From Pohlia nutans (taxonomy: Eukaryota > Streptophyta > Bryopsida > Bryales > Mniaceae): 64,000 nt of DNA. The notes under the pieces were generated by a model. The model saw nothing but the letters and a program-made list of their open reading frames with translations. It was not told the DNA's origin and ran no database searches. A program made the position numbers and the translations under genes. Every line of letters begins with the position of its first letter. The first letter of the stretch is position 1. This document shows, piece by piece, positions 1-11,569 of this stretch. The stretch covers positions 4,652,501-4,716,500 of the forward strand of contig CM040089.1 in assembly GCA_022496805.1 (NCBI GenBank), in the 5' to 3' direction.

Positions 1-540
1 GTGGGACCTTGTTGAGGGTTCGGACTTTCTCTAATGTATAGTAGGAAAGTGGCGGTGGAATTGGAAGACTGTCTCTATACCCTAGGAATGTAGTACAAAG
101 AAGAAAGTAGGCCGTCATTATCACATGTAAGTACCACCTTCTAAGCCAATTGGTAAGTACAATGTGTCACAATGGTAAGACCATCGTCACCCTACGCAAT
201 GAGTGGTACGGTAACGCTCTTTGTCGTGGCTTGCCAATAGTTTCCAGATTAGGCCTCGACCATAGCGTGATTGTTTTCATATTTGCATTGACTTTTTGGT
301 ATACATAGGAAAGGCAAACATGTGGGGAAACTACTAAGTAGGGACCGGAGGGGACTTGGAGTGTCAGATGGCGCCATGGCAGCGACAATCGGGACCTCAA
401 GGTGACCAACATGTATTGGGGCTATATATAGGTTGCGCCGGTTGTGCGGGTGGCCTTCGTAGTGGAGCTAGCCAGACATGGATGTATACCACCCCGCCAA
501 GCCCTGTATTACACCCTCTTGTCATGTTGGTTGTTGGACA
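1..540. other. No gene recognised
   Basis: I see only short open frames here, with no recognisable domain, RNA gene or repeat. Confidence 0.5.
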
Positions 541-558
541 AGGGTGGAGATGCTCTAA
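541..558. repeat. Solo end of a PIF/Harbinger-like MITE
   Basis: The sequence AGGGTGGAGATGCTC followed by TAA matches the right end of the complete element at 637-973. No matching left end is visible upstream, so this is a solo or truncated end of the same family. Confidence 0.4.
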
Positions 559-636
559 GTAAGAACCGCCACAATTGTCATACTAAATCCTATTTCTCCT
601 CATCAATTTTGAGGCCATTAGGTATAGCCAGTTTAA

Positions 637-973
637 GAGCATCTCCACCCTTAGCAGTAAAAGTGACGCCAACATAAAAAATGAATGTAAAGGAGGCTGG
701 TCACTCTAAATAATCATGGTTCACACGGCCAAATACAGGGAGTTAAGAGTGAACGCCAAGAATATATTTAGTTAAATCTTGGTTTGAGATAATGCAATCA
801 TGGAGTTGTTTGTCTATTAGTGTGTATGTCGTGGCTTGTGAGTGGTCCACCAACTAAAAGTAGCCTTGATGGATGCATGTTTGGTGTGAATGGGTGGGGG
901 AGTACATCCTTTAGCATGATGATAAATATGGCGTTGGCATCACCGGCCTTTACTGCCAAGGGTGGAGATGCTC
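637..973. mobile_element. MITE, PIF/Harbinger (Tourist)-like
   Basis: Imperfect terminal inverted repeats of about 40 bp start GAGCATCTCCACCCTT and end AAGGGTGGAGATGCTC. TAA flanks both sides (634-636 and 974-976). A 3-bp TAA/TTA duplication with this kind of terminus is typical of PIF/Harbinger-derived MITEs. At 337 bp it has no coding capacity. Confidence 0.6.
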
Positions 974-984
974 TAACACTCTCA

Positions 985-1505
985 AGGCCGCTTTATACCT
1001 AGAGGCTGGGCCAATTCGTTGTGTAAGAGGCCTGAAATTTTCACATGTGATTGGTCAAAAAGTTGAAATCGGCCCCAACCCCTTTACACCTAGAGCCCGG
1101 GTCGATTTGGTGATATGAATTTTTTACTTAAAAAACGCATGGTCCGACATGGCTCGAGCTCGTTGAATTGGGTGCATCCAAAATGGAGGGCCAATTCTTT
1201 GCCTCAGGGCCAATGTCAAATTTCAATAAACAAACTTTTTTTATGTAAATGATGATTTTCTTCATTGAACTAGATCTGTTGGATTATGTGGAAATCTAAA
1301 CGGCTCTTCTGAAAAGTGAGAGAGAGGGGCTGAAATTTGCTACATTTATTGAATCGGCTTGGCTTCTTGGCCCCAAGGCCTTTACATATGGGAGAATTGG
1401 CCCCCGTTATAATCTTATTATAATGGATAGTTGAGGCCGGCCTTCAACCCAATTTCATGCAATCGACCTCAAGGGGAATTGGCCCGGCCTCTAGGTGTAA
1501 AGTGG
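985..1505. mobile_element. Non-autonomous inverted-repeat element, family unknown
   Basis: About 28 bp around 988-1015 (gcttta-acctagaggc-gggccaatt) recur inverted at 1477-1505 with two or three mismatches. CTCTCA lies on both sides (979-984 and 1506-1511) and could be a 6-bp target duplication. The interior is non-coding, and the superfamily is not clear. Confidence 0.4.
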
Positions 1506-1588
1506 CTCTCATTTGATGGACACAATAGAGGATGATATAACTTAGACTTCCGTCCAGAGCATGCTAAATTACTTACTGTCATAAATTC

Positions 1589-2182
1589 TTAACCCCTAAA
1601 CGTAACAGTGTTCAGAAACTGAACGACTAACAGATTCAAACGCACCCCACGTTCTCATCAATGTTTGGATGAAAGTTATCAATTTGTTTGGAGATACTTC
1701 ACCAAGTTGTTCTCCTATTTAACGGTTGGATTTAGTCATACTTGAGTATATATTTTTCTAAAATTACAAATGTAGAAGTATGTCAAGTTGTTGACCAAGC
1801 CAAAATTGCATTGGCTGTAGTTCAAAAGTGGCCTTGCAAAAATGAGGTCATAGATTTAAGAAACACAAAAAATTCAAAGAATCACCACGTTTAAGAGTAT
1901 CTCATTTCAAAATCATTCCAACAAACTTTACTCAAAAAATATTAAAATTTTGTTTGTAATCGAATTTAGAAGGATTTTTAATTTTTAATTTTCAAAATTG
2001 ATAATTAAATATTGGTGATAGTATTAATGAATCAAACTATACGGATGGAATGTAAAATTCAAAATCTTGAACTTTCATTTGTATATCAATTCCAAAATAT
2101 TCTTCTAAATAGTACATTATGACGATTTTTCTCAAATTGCCAATTCCAGGGACACCCTGGTAGTCTGATACGTTTGGGTTAA
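1589..2182 (+). mobile_element. piggyBac-like MITE, family A, copy 1
   Basis: It starts TTAACCCCTAAACGTA and ends ATACGTTTGGGTTAA, so the ends are inverted repeats framed by TTAA. The interior is AT-rich and non-coding. It aligns along its length with 23820-24411, for example both carry 'actaacagattcaaa' near the left end. It shares its right TTAA with the next element. The superfamily rests on the TTAA duplication and CCC terminus. Confidence 0.6.
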
Positions 2183-2754
2183 CCCCTAACCGCCCAACCA
2201 TGCATATTTTGCATAATGTACGGATTTGAAGTCCGTTTTCTCATCCATCATGTACTTTTTGTAGTGTGGATTTTTTATTGAAACTTTTATGGGAAGTTAG
2301 CTCCGTGCATGTGTGATCCGATTAGAAAGGGGATGATTTGTGAAATTTTTATGCCTCATTTCATATTGTAGTGTACCACCCAAAATTTTGAAGAATTTAG
2401 TCTAAAAGTGCTCTTGAAAAATTCAACTACTAAAATTAAGCAACCAAAAAATCTCCAAAAATCACTACACTTAGAGTATTACATTTCAACCCATCCCAAC
2501 AAATTTCATTATTAGATTTTTAATATCTTATTCATAATCATATTACAATAGAGTGTTAAATTTTAAGTTTGAAATTTAATACACAAATATTGGTGATAGC
2601 AATCGCAAATCTAACCGTATGGATAGAATCTAAAATGCATAATGTACAACTTTTATTCATTCATTAACTTGAAAATATCCCTCTTAATTGCATTTAATAA
2701 TGCATCTTTGGAAAACTGCCAAATCTGAAAAGGGTGAGAACGTTTAGGGGTTAA
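2179..2754 (+). mobile_element. piggyBac-like MITE, family B, copy 1
   Basis: 576 bp from TTAACCCCTAACCGCCC to AACGTTTAGGGGTTAA. It shares terminal TTAA tetramers with family A on the left and family C on the right. The left subterminal part (ctcatccatcatg, then tagtgtggatttt) and the 'attggtgatagcaat' block recur in the copies at 5706, 6392, 18002 and 19359, which defines the family. Confidence 0.65.
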
Positions 2755-3561
2755 CCCTTTAGTGCCCAGCAAACCACATTATGGTCACTACAACGTCCGA
2801 AATGCAAATAGCAGAGAATCCGTGAAGAATTGGAACTTCAGTTTTGAAGTTCAGATTTGCGCACATACATTCCGCACCTTCCAGAAAAAGAAATTTTCAA
2901 TTTGGAATTGTACAACTATCAAAATACCTATCAACAAAACGCAAAAATACTGCAAATACTTGAAAATACAGTAAATACTTACAAATACAACATATATATT
3001 GTGTAGTATTTCTTGTGTTTGGAAGTTTGTTATCTTGTTTTATTTTTTTGGATTGTGTTCTCTTCTTCATCTTCCATTAGTGTGTGTAATCCGATCTTGA
3101 CTAATGTACCCACTCCTGTCAATTTTCAACGTATAAAATTTTGTCCTAAACCGTACATGGACAAGTCACTTTCACTTATAAATCTCACAATAATTATGTG
3201 TGAGTCTATTTTTGATATGAAAGATTGCAACGGAGAGGTGTTGACATAGGGCATAGCTGAACTTCTTTGCTTTTATTTTTGAAAATTTACCTCAAATTCT
3301 ATTTAACTTTGAAGTCACACACCCCCCAAAATCTCGTTTTTGAGCTTGCATTATACAGTTCAAATACATACTATAATCTTCCGATCCCACCATCGGATGA
3401 TTCTCAAATTTTAATAAAATGTGTGCTCTCGAGTTGAGAATAGAATTGTACGGTTACTTTCTAATTTAACCCATTCTATTTTTGGTAGTCTCAACCATAG
3501 TGGAAAAACCCACTGAAATCCAGAGCTGTCTGCTACAGTACCCTGGGCACTAAAGGGTTAA
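2751..3561 (+). mobile_element. piggyBac-like MITE, family C, left copy
   Basis: 811 bp from TTAACCCTTTAGTGCCCA to TGGGCACTAAAGGGTTAA. The 18-bp ends are perfect inverted repeats and resemble piggyBac-type termini known from animals (TTAACCCTTTG...). The 78-codon open frame inside (3013-3249) has no recognisable domain, so I do not call it a gene. The same 811 bp recur inverted at 4006-4816. Confidence 0.7.
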
Positions 3562-3588
3562 TGCCACTTGCCCCCATAGCTACTGATG

Positions 3589-3651
3589 TGATGTGGAATA
3601 TCCCACATCATTTCATTGGGGGGATGAAATGATGTGAGATATTCCACATCA
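3589..3651. repeat. Short perfect-stem hairpin
   Basis: The arms 3589-3616 and 3624-3651 are 28-bp inverted repeats with one mismatch and a 7-nt G-rich loop. Weaker pairing (ccccat/atgggg) continues outward. The hairpin lies in a 171-bp TTAA-to-TTAA segment (3558-3728) that ends AAGGGTTAA. It may be a tiny hairpin MITE or a small-RNA-type precursor. Confidence 0.65.
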
Positions 3652-3728
3652 TTCTGATGGGGGAAGGCAGCAGTCAAAGAGGCTACTGAATGTTATGCCA
3701 CGGGGCTTCTTGCACGCTTAAGGGTTAA

Positions 3729-4005
3729 TAATGTTATAATTGATTGACCCATTGACAATTGAATTGAGAGCCTCACTTTGACTTGCTTAATAATGTTATA
3801 AATGTTGGAAATCTGAGTAATATACTGGAGTGTCAGTTTTTGGTCTAACATCCATGTCGTGGTCAGATATTGACATGCGCAGATTGCCTGTTACTTGCAG
3901 ATCCTCCAAGCACTTGGAAGGCGATTTCCTGCAGCAAAGCTGATGGCCTCATTCAACTGGTACACTCACTCTACAAAGCAACTGTCTACATTTCCTGGCC
4001 ATCCC
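3729..4005. other. Spacer, no gene recognised
   Basis: Unique-looking sequence between the TTAA at 3725 and the right family C copy. No open frame or repeat is recognised. Confidence 0.4.
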
Positions 4006-4816
4006 TTAACCCTTTAGTGCCCAGGGTACTGTAGCAGACAGCTCTGGATTTCAGTGGGTTTTTCCACTATGGTTGAGACTACCAAAAATAGAATGGGTTA
4101 AATTAGAAAGTAACCGTACAATTCTATTCTCAACTCGAGAGCACACATTTTATTAAAATTTGAGAATCATCCGATGGTGGGATCGGAAGATTATAGTATG
4201 TATTTGAACTGTATAATGCAAGCTCAAAAACGAGATTTTGGGGGGTGTGTGACTTCAAAGTTAAATAGAATTTGAGGTAAATTTTCAAAAATAAAAGCAA
4301 AGAAGTTCAGCTATGCCCTATGTCAACACCTCTCCGTTGCAATCTTTCATATCAAAAATAGACTCACACATAATTATTGTGAGATTTATAAGTGAAAGTG
4401 ACTTGTCCATGTACGGTTTAGGACAAAATTTTATACGTTGAAAATTGACAGGAGTGGGTACATTAGTCAAGATCGGATTACACACACTAATGGAAGATGA
4501 AGAAGAGAACACAATCCAAAAAAATAAAACAAGATAACAAACTTCCAAACACAAGAAATACTACACAATATATATGTTGTATTTGTAAGTATTTACTGTA
4601 TTTTCAAGTATTTGCAGTATTTTTGCGTTTTGTTGATAGGTATTTTGATAGTTGTACAATTCCAAATTGAAAATTTCTTTTTCTGGAAGGTGCGGAATGT
4701 ATGTGCGCAAATCTGAACTTCAAAACTGAAGTTCCAATTCTTCACGGATTCTCTGCTATTTGCATTTCGGACGTTGTAGTGACCATAATGTGGTTTGTTG
4801 GGCACTAAAGGGTTAA
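4006..4816 (-). mobile_element. piggyBac-like MITE, family C, right copy
   Basis: 811 bp, the reverse complement of 2751-3561 with no length difference. Position x in one copy corresponds to 7567-x in the other throughout. The one difference I noticed is near the outer end (gcccagcaaacc against gcccaacaaacc). TTAA flanks both ends. The two copies are 444 bp apart and could fold into a long hairpin. Confidence 0.7.
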
Positions 4817-5705
4817 GCAAGAGCAATCAACCATGGTGAACAGTAATTGAAAGCACTCCTCAATCACAATTCCATTAGAAAAATTGGACCAGACTATTTT
4901 GGTGCCATTTTAACACCAAAGGCCACATACAGGTCATTTTAGTGTCATTTTATCCACAGTAAGTTGGTATGGAGGTTGGCACCAAATTATCTTAATTGCA
5001 TTTCAATGCACCATCATGACACCATGTTCACATGCCTTGAAGTTCCTGATGTCAACAGTGTTCTATAATTATTTATTTGATTCAATAGTCCATTCAATTA
5101 CAAGTCACTGGTCACTCCATAAATAAAGGTGGATGAAACAAAAAGGCACCCTTCTTGAAGGCTAATGAATGTCCCAGTGGGGCCATGTTTAATCAATTTT
5201 CAGTCAAAGGATCATTTTCAACTAGTTCCTAATTTCAAATGAAAATGGTTCCAACTAAGAAAGTGTGGGAGCTACCTTTTACTTTCTAGTCTAATTTACC
5301 GTTCTTCAAATTTGTTAAAAACTGCAGTGTTTGTAGCACTATAAAGCTTAAAGCCCTAAAATTCCAATATACACTGCAAAAAATGTTTTTCTATCGAATT
5401 TCATTTTATGTAAGCTCTAGAAGCATGCCACCTATACCCTTGTTGTTCATCACTATTATTTACATTTTCCTTTAAAATTTCATATTATTCTAAGTTTTTT
5501 TGTAAATACTATGATTTTTACAAGAAAAAACTTTGAAAAATCTTATAAAACTTGTTGTTATTTAAATAATTATGAAAAAAATCATTGTAAATCAATTTAA
5601 CAATACCTTATATGAGAAAAATATATTAAAAAATATATTGTATATTTTAAAATGTGAGGAATTGATGAGGTTTGACCGGATAATTGTAGTGTGAACGCTT
5701 AAGGA
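4817..5705. other. No gene recognised
   Basis: AT-rich sequence without a supported coding region, and no inverted-repeat element with clear ends. Confidence 0.4.
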
Positions 5706-6281
5706 TTAACCTCTAAACGTCCTCACCCCTCTCTAGATTTGGAGAATTTCAAAGATGTCTTATAAAATGTAACTAAGAGGGATATTTCGAACTTGATATA
5801 TAATAAAAGTTGTACATTATGAATTTTTGATTCTATCCATACGGTTAAATCTATGACTGTTGTCACCAATATTTTGTATAAAATTTGAAGCTTAAAATTT
5901 AAAATTCTTTGTAATTTGATTACGAATAAGATATTGACAATTTGTACATGAAATCTGTTGTGATTGGTTGAAATGTAATACTCTAAGTGTAGTGATTTTT
6001 GGAGATTTTTTGGTTACTTAATTTTATGAGTTAACTTTTTTGAAGAGCACTTTTACACTGAAATTTTAGAAATTTTGGGTGAATCATTACAACATGAAAT
6101 GAGGCATTATTTTTTTAGCAAATCATCCCCTTTTTAATCGGATCACGCATGCATAAAGCTAAGTTCCCATAAAAGTATATAGTAAAATATTCACATTGCA
6201 AAAATTCAATGATAAATGAGAAAACTGTGTTTGATTTTGTACATCGTCCACTTTCTGGACAGTTGGACGTTTAGGGGTTAA
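5706..6281 (-). mobile_element. piggyBac-like MITE, family B, copy 2
   Basis: 576 bp, the same length as copy 1 but inverted. It starts TTAACCTCTAAACGTCC and ends TGGACGTTTAGGGGTTAA. The family block with 'tatccatacggttaaat' is visible in inverted orientation. Confidence 0.65.
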
Positions 6282-6391
6282 CCAAGTCAAAGGTGAAATT
6301 TAGTTATTTATAAATCGATTGTAAAATACTAATATAAAATTCTATGGTCATTTTTATCATTTCTTAGCATTGAATATATTGACTAAAGCTT

Positions 6392-6974
6392 TTAACCCTT
6401 AACTGCCCAAGTGTTCATTTTTTGGATGATGTACAAATTTCATCCACGTTTTTTCATCCGTCATGCCTTTTTGCAGTGTGGATTTTATATTAAAATTTCT
6501 ATGGGAAGTTAGCTTCATGCATGTGTGAACCAATTAGAATGGAGACGATTTGTGAAATTTTTATGCCTCATTCATGTTGCAGTGATTCACCAAAAATTTC
6601 TAAAATCTTAGTTCAAAATAGTTGAAAGTGCTCTTCAAAACGTTTACTCATAAAATTAAGTAACCAAAAAATCTCCAAAACTCATTAGACTTGAAGTATT
6701 ACTGTTCAATCCATCACAACAAATTTCATCCACATATTGTCAATATCTTATTCGTAATCAAATTTCAAAAGAATTTTAAATTCTAAGTTTCAATTTTCAT
6801 ACAAAAATATTGGTGATAGCAATTATAGATCTTATCGTATAGATAGAATTTAAAATTGATAATGTACAACTCTTAGTCATACATCAAGTCCAAAATATCG
6901 CTCTTAGTTATATTTTATAATGCATCTTTGTAATTCTCCAAATCTATAGAGGGTTGTGGGCATTTAGGGGTTAA
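6392..6974 (+). mobile_element. piggyBac-like MITE, family B, copy 3
   Basis: 583 bp from TTAACCCTTAACTGCCC to GGGCATTTAGGGGTTAA. It has the family B interior in the same orientation as copy 1. The intact subterminal stretch 'ggatgatgtacaaatttcat' is the reference for the empty site of the 990-bp palindrome at 11622. Confidence 0.65.
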
Positions 6975-7348
6975 AAAAACAATCACATCATTTTTTTGTA
7001 TTGACTTGTGATTAAGATTGATGACTAAGAACATGATCTGTTCAAATACTTAGTTAAAAATTTAAACTCCCATAGTTCACCTTCTAAATATTCAAAGATA
7101 TAAAATAGAGATTTAGAAGAAACAAACTGTTGATTTACATAACTTTTAAAAATGATTGAAGTCTAAATTGAAAGACTTAATCATTATTGTACTTTTTATA
7201 TTTTGAACATGTCTATTTTTATATGAAGATCTACATATAAATTTTGAGCTAAGTGCATGCACATGCCACACATTCACAATATTAGCTCCCATACTTGTCT
7301 CAGGTCCCAACCAGCCTTGTGATTCTCACACTTGACTTCACAAGACAT
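6975..7348. other. No gene recognised
   Basis: AT-rich spacer between two TTAA elements. Confidence 0.4.
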
Positions 7349-8612
7349 TTAACCCCTAAAGGACCAAGTGTCCTAACTAGGACATTTAGAGAACCGGGTA
7401 GGTTCCGGTGAACACATTTTTAATCGAATTTTGAAGGAAATTTAATAATGGATTCCCCAATGTGCCACGAAAATGGAGATTCTTTTCTTTTTGAATTCCG
7501 ACACTGTATGTAAAAGTTATGAGCGGAAATGTGTTTTTTTCGGGAGAAAGGACAGCGGGGCAGTTGAGAAATAGTTGAATTTTAGGAGGGGCAACAAGAT
7601 GGGTGGAGTCTGGAAAATGGGGTGAACTGTGGGGGGCAGAAGACCACCCCATTTTTCAAACTCATTAAAATTTGAATTTTTTTTAAAATTTTTGAATTTT
7701 TTTTTATAAATAAAAATTATTATTTGAAACTGAAAAATATTATTTTAAATCAAATCATATTATTTTTAACTGAAAAATATTATTTCAAATTAATAAATAT
7801 TATTTTAAACTAAAAGTTCAGTTTTTATAATTAAAAAATATTATTAAAAATTTGAAAATTAAAATCATTAAAAAAAAATGAAATAATAAATAATAAATAA
7901 TAAAAAACGTCCAATGAGGGACTGCCACGTGGCAGTCCACCTTGACAGTTAGTGGGGTCATGAACATTGGAATGGATTGGGTAAGGTGGCACTTCAATTC
8001 CCTTCCTCCACCCTTTATTTCTCCCCTAGCCCCCAAAATTCTTAGAAAATGTGCTACATGTCTTTTAAAACTTGAAGATTTTTTTTTTTTCAAATTTTTT
8101 TTTGCCATTCTATAGAGGGTGGAATGTACTTATGTTTCACCGCTCGGATTCGTATTTAAATAACAAAAGTAAAAAATATTGCAATTCCAAAAACAAAGAG
8201 TCTTTTCTGAACTTTTAAACCCCAACAAGTGTAGGGTGTTCTTCAACATCCTAAACATCTCCAAATGTAAGGAAAATTGGTACACAACTAAGTAACATCA
8301 TATAGAATGTGAAAGTGAAGTGCGACAGGTTTTGGTAGTGAGGTTTTTTTGATGTAGCCATGGTCAAACGCATCTGAAATTTTCGGGCATGTGTTTTTTT
8401 GGGGTGTTTTTTTCCATCAAACGCAATTATCTTGCAATCCATGCGGTCAAAATCAACGAAATTTGTAGTGTATGTTTTTCAAGTAGTTTAGAACAAGATC
8501 TTACGGTTGGAAGGTAAAAAATAACATTTTTTGGATTTTTTGCATAGGGAAGTAAAAATGGCAGCATTGAAGTGTTTTTGGAGAAAAAACACTCCGGTCC
8601 TTTAGGGGTTAA
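7349..8612. mobile_element. piggyBac-like element, family D (1.26 kb)
   Basis: The longest TTAA element in the window at 1,264 bp. Its 17-bp ends, TTAACCCCTAAAGGACC and GGTCCTTTAGGGGTTAA, are perfect inverted repeats. The interior has an AT-rich part (7650-7890) with degenerate 'aaaatattatttt' repeats. Its open frames are short and none looks like a transposase, so it is probably non-autonomous. Confidence 0.65.
7919..7938. promoter_or_regulatory. 20-bp perfect palindrome centred on a G-box
   Basis: GGACTGCCACGTGGCAGTCC is a perfect palindrome whose centre, CACGTG, is the plant bZIP/bHLH G-box core. It lies inside the family D element. Regulatory use is only inferred. Confidence 0.35.
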
Positions 8613-11569
8613 CATGTCATTTGATGACACAAGACGAAACTTCCACAAATGTCCAAGTGTGTCGTGACGGTACTAACCGCCCTTAATTGACACCCAGCTC
8701 TCCACTGTACCCTTAGTGATCTATCTCACTGCGGAATTCACTACTCTGAATACTATGGTAGTGGCCTAGTGTAAAGTGGGACAACTCCTAACCAGTGTTA
8801 AGAGGTGGAACCAAGTAATATACAATGTCAAAGGTACAGAAGCGAGGACCCAACACTATCCTCATTTCTTAGGAGGCATTGCGGCGCACTTAGACACCAT
8901 GCAGGAGTGAAGAAGTAGACTACCCCTCCTCATAGTAATCTATGTAGTCTTTGGCAAACTCCCCCCATCTTCTTAATCTGGGACATTTCTTATACATACT
9001 ATTGTTTTGGAAGTCCACCCACTTCCTTGTTATAGTCTAGAAATTGCCCTTCAAGGGACTTCCAAACTTCCAAATAGCATAACTTCTACCTTAATTGTCC
9101 AAATCTTAACCCTTAAAGGACAACTCCTAATTTAGAAAGAAAGGAGTACTTTTGAGTTTTAACCACAAAGTATAGATGTAATTTACATTCTAAAAATGTA
9201 GGTACATACTATTCTTGTCTCGAATGATGCATGAAAAAAATTCATAAAACATTTTATCCACTATTAGCAATTCATGGTCAAAGTGGTTTTAAAATGAGAA
9301 ACTAAGCCCAAGGGGCGAGCTCATTTTTAGTAATCTACTCTTCAAATAGATCATGATGATGTATTCATTTTTTTAATTCCAACCCGTATTGAGGAAGTTA
9401 TAGCCTTCCAAAGATTCACATTTCTAGCTCTCCCCTCATTTGTTGAGCCATAATTATTAAGCCTTGCTCAACTGTATAGTGTGTAAAACATTTGCCAATA
9501 GCACTAATTATTAACTATAGAAAATATTTATATATATTAGAAATATAATCTTTTCAAAATCTTTTTAGCATATTTTATATCAACTAAGAATATTTTGGAA
9601 TATTCTTGGAGACCTTTCGGGAATCTTTTGGTCTATGATACCTTTCTATAGTAGGAATTGAAGTTAAAAATTTCCATTACCATATCTTCATTTATAAATA
9701 TCAATTCAGGCGTTAACCAATCCTGTTACAACATATAGTCGACTTTCAAAATTATACATTTGGGTATAAATGCAATTGGTGGTATTTTTTTAATTAACTT
9801 ATTTCAAAAGATTTTTTGCATCCTTAAATTAAATTAAATTTCGCTCAAAAATATATTTAATAGGCCACCAATAATAAAAAAGTATCAAAAATTGCATCCT
9901 ATAACTACATATTTTGGCCAACCTACCATGAAAATGTCCCCACTTCATTGAGGGTGTCATTGAGAACTTTGAGTCCTACTATGAGTTCCAATTTATGTAT
10001 CTTGGGACACTACCAACTTTGAGAAGTCATAACCTTTGACTCATATTTCCTATTCACGTGACTGTTATTTAGACGATTGACCAATGGGTGTATGCTCTCA
10101 CAAGTTTTACAAGCATGTGTAGCATGCCTTCATCTTAGCCTTATAGAAACGCTAGTATGTGTTGTTTGTTTGGGACATCTTTAGTTTCTCTACTTTATTT
10201 CTTGCAAAGTCTAGGACATCACTCCTAGGATCCCCTTCCTCACAACATTGTTCGAGCGTCCTTTTGAAAGGGATGTGATAAAATTGTTTGTGTACATTTA
10301 TCTAGGGCATGATCTAGGGTACCTCGTGGCATTGAATAAGTATGCTTTAATGGTGTTAAGACTTCTCTCCTAAGTTATACATTCAAATATTCAACTATAT
10401 CTAATTCTACTTTCTCAACATATCTTGAAAATTTATCGTATTATGTGTACATTTAATCAAACAATTTCCACGTGTCAAGTTGTAAATAAATGGTATAGGA
10501 GTTGATTTGTCTTCAAATGTATTGCAATTAAAAAGGGTCAAATACATGTAGATTTGTATCCATTCAAAAATGTGGATTATTGACTTATTGTACCAAACTT
10601 AATTTTTTTGTTTGGGTAATAGAGTTAACTAAAAAGAGTGTCTCAAAGTGGAAAGAAACTTTAAACTCACCTTAGACTCGTTTGAGTTCAAAAAGATTGC
10701 AATACTAGTCTATCAAAACAGGTGAGTTGGAGAATGATTTTAAGCAAGGCCCTACACTGCCATGGGGTGTGGAACTTGTGATCTCCCCAACTCGCTCCCC
10801 AATGCTAGAGGAGAGTTTGCACAAGTTCTTCTAAGCCTAAAGGATTATTTATGAAGGGACCAAGGGATTGTTCATGAAGAATGCTTGTCAAAAATTGTAA
10901 TTATAGAGAGCAAACTCCACTTGAACTCCTCTTCAACTTCTTTTATGTTTTCAAATAATTCTAATATTTTCATGATTTCAAAGGTTGGTGAACAAGGTTG
11001 CTCTTAAAACATTTGTTTTGTTAAGTGTGTTGTGATAAAAGCATGCTCTAATAATACCAAGACTTAGTAATGTTACTATTGCTTTGTTGTTGAAGTATTT
11101 TTCTCTACCCGACTTTAGCAAGTTATATAGTTTACAATAAACAAGTTTGTTATGCCTTGTGACTAGCTAGTTGAGTTGTGATGAATAAGCTAAAACTAAA
11201 TCTCAATTCAAATATTGGTAAAATAGTTAAAGAGTCGCAAAGTTAGCTCCTTTCGAAAATCTATAAAGAAAATTTCAAAAAGTCATAACTTATTGATGCA
11301 ATATTTAAACAATATGTATTTGAAATCCTTTTCAAAATGGGGACAAGAATACAAGATCCACAATTTTTTTTTCCTTTTTTTCTTTACTAATAGGAAACAC
11401 TCAACAACAATCATGGGAATAGGAAACTATGGTGGAATAACCGAAATGCGCTAACTTTCCATTCTGGCCTTGACGTCCTATTGGTGCTTTCAGCAACCGC
11501 CATCCAAGGAACTTAAATCCGTTCGTAATTCACTTGTAATCCGTTCACTTGTAATTTTTTAGTAAAAAA
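8613..11569. other. Long stretch without a gene; lone TTAA terminus
   Basis: I see no supported coding region. At 9106 a lone TTAACCCTTAAAGGACAA resembles the left end of family D, but no matching right end follows, so it is a truncated element. The rest is diverged AT-rich DNA with no repeat that I can name. Confidence 0.4.

Noticed and set aside
3013..4554. Identical 78-codon frames on opposite strands as a duplicated small gene
   Set aside because: They are the same place in the two inverted family C MITEs. There is no domain or homology signal, and their identity follows from the inverted copies.
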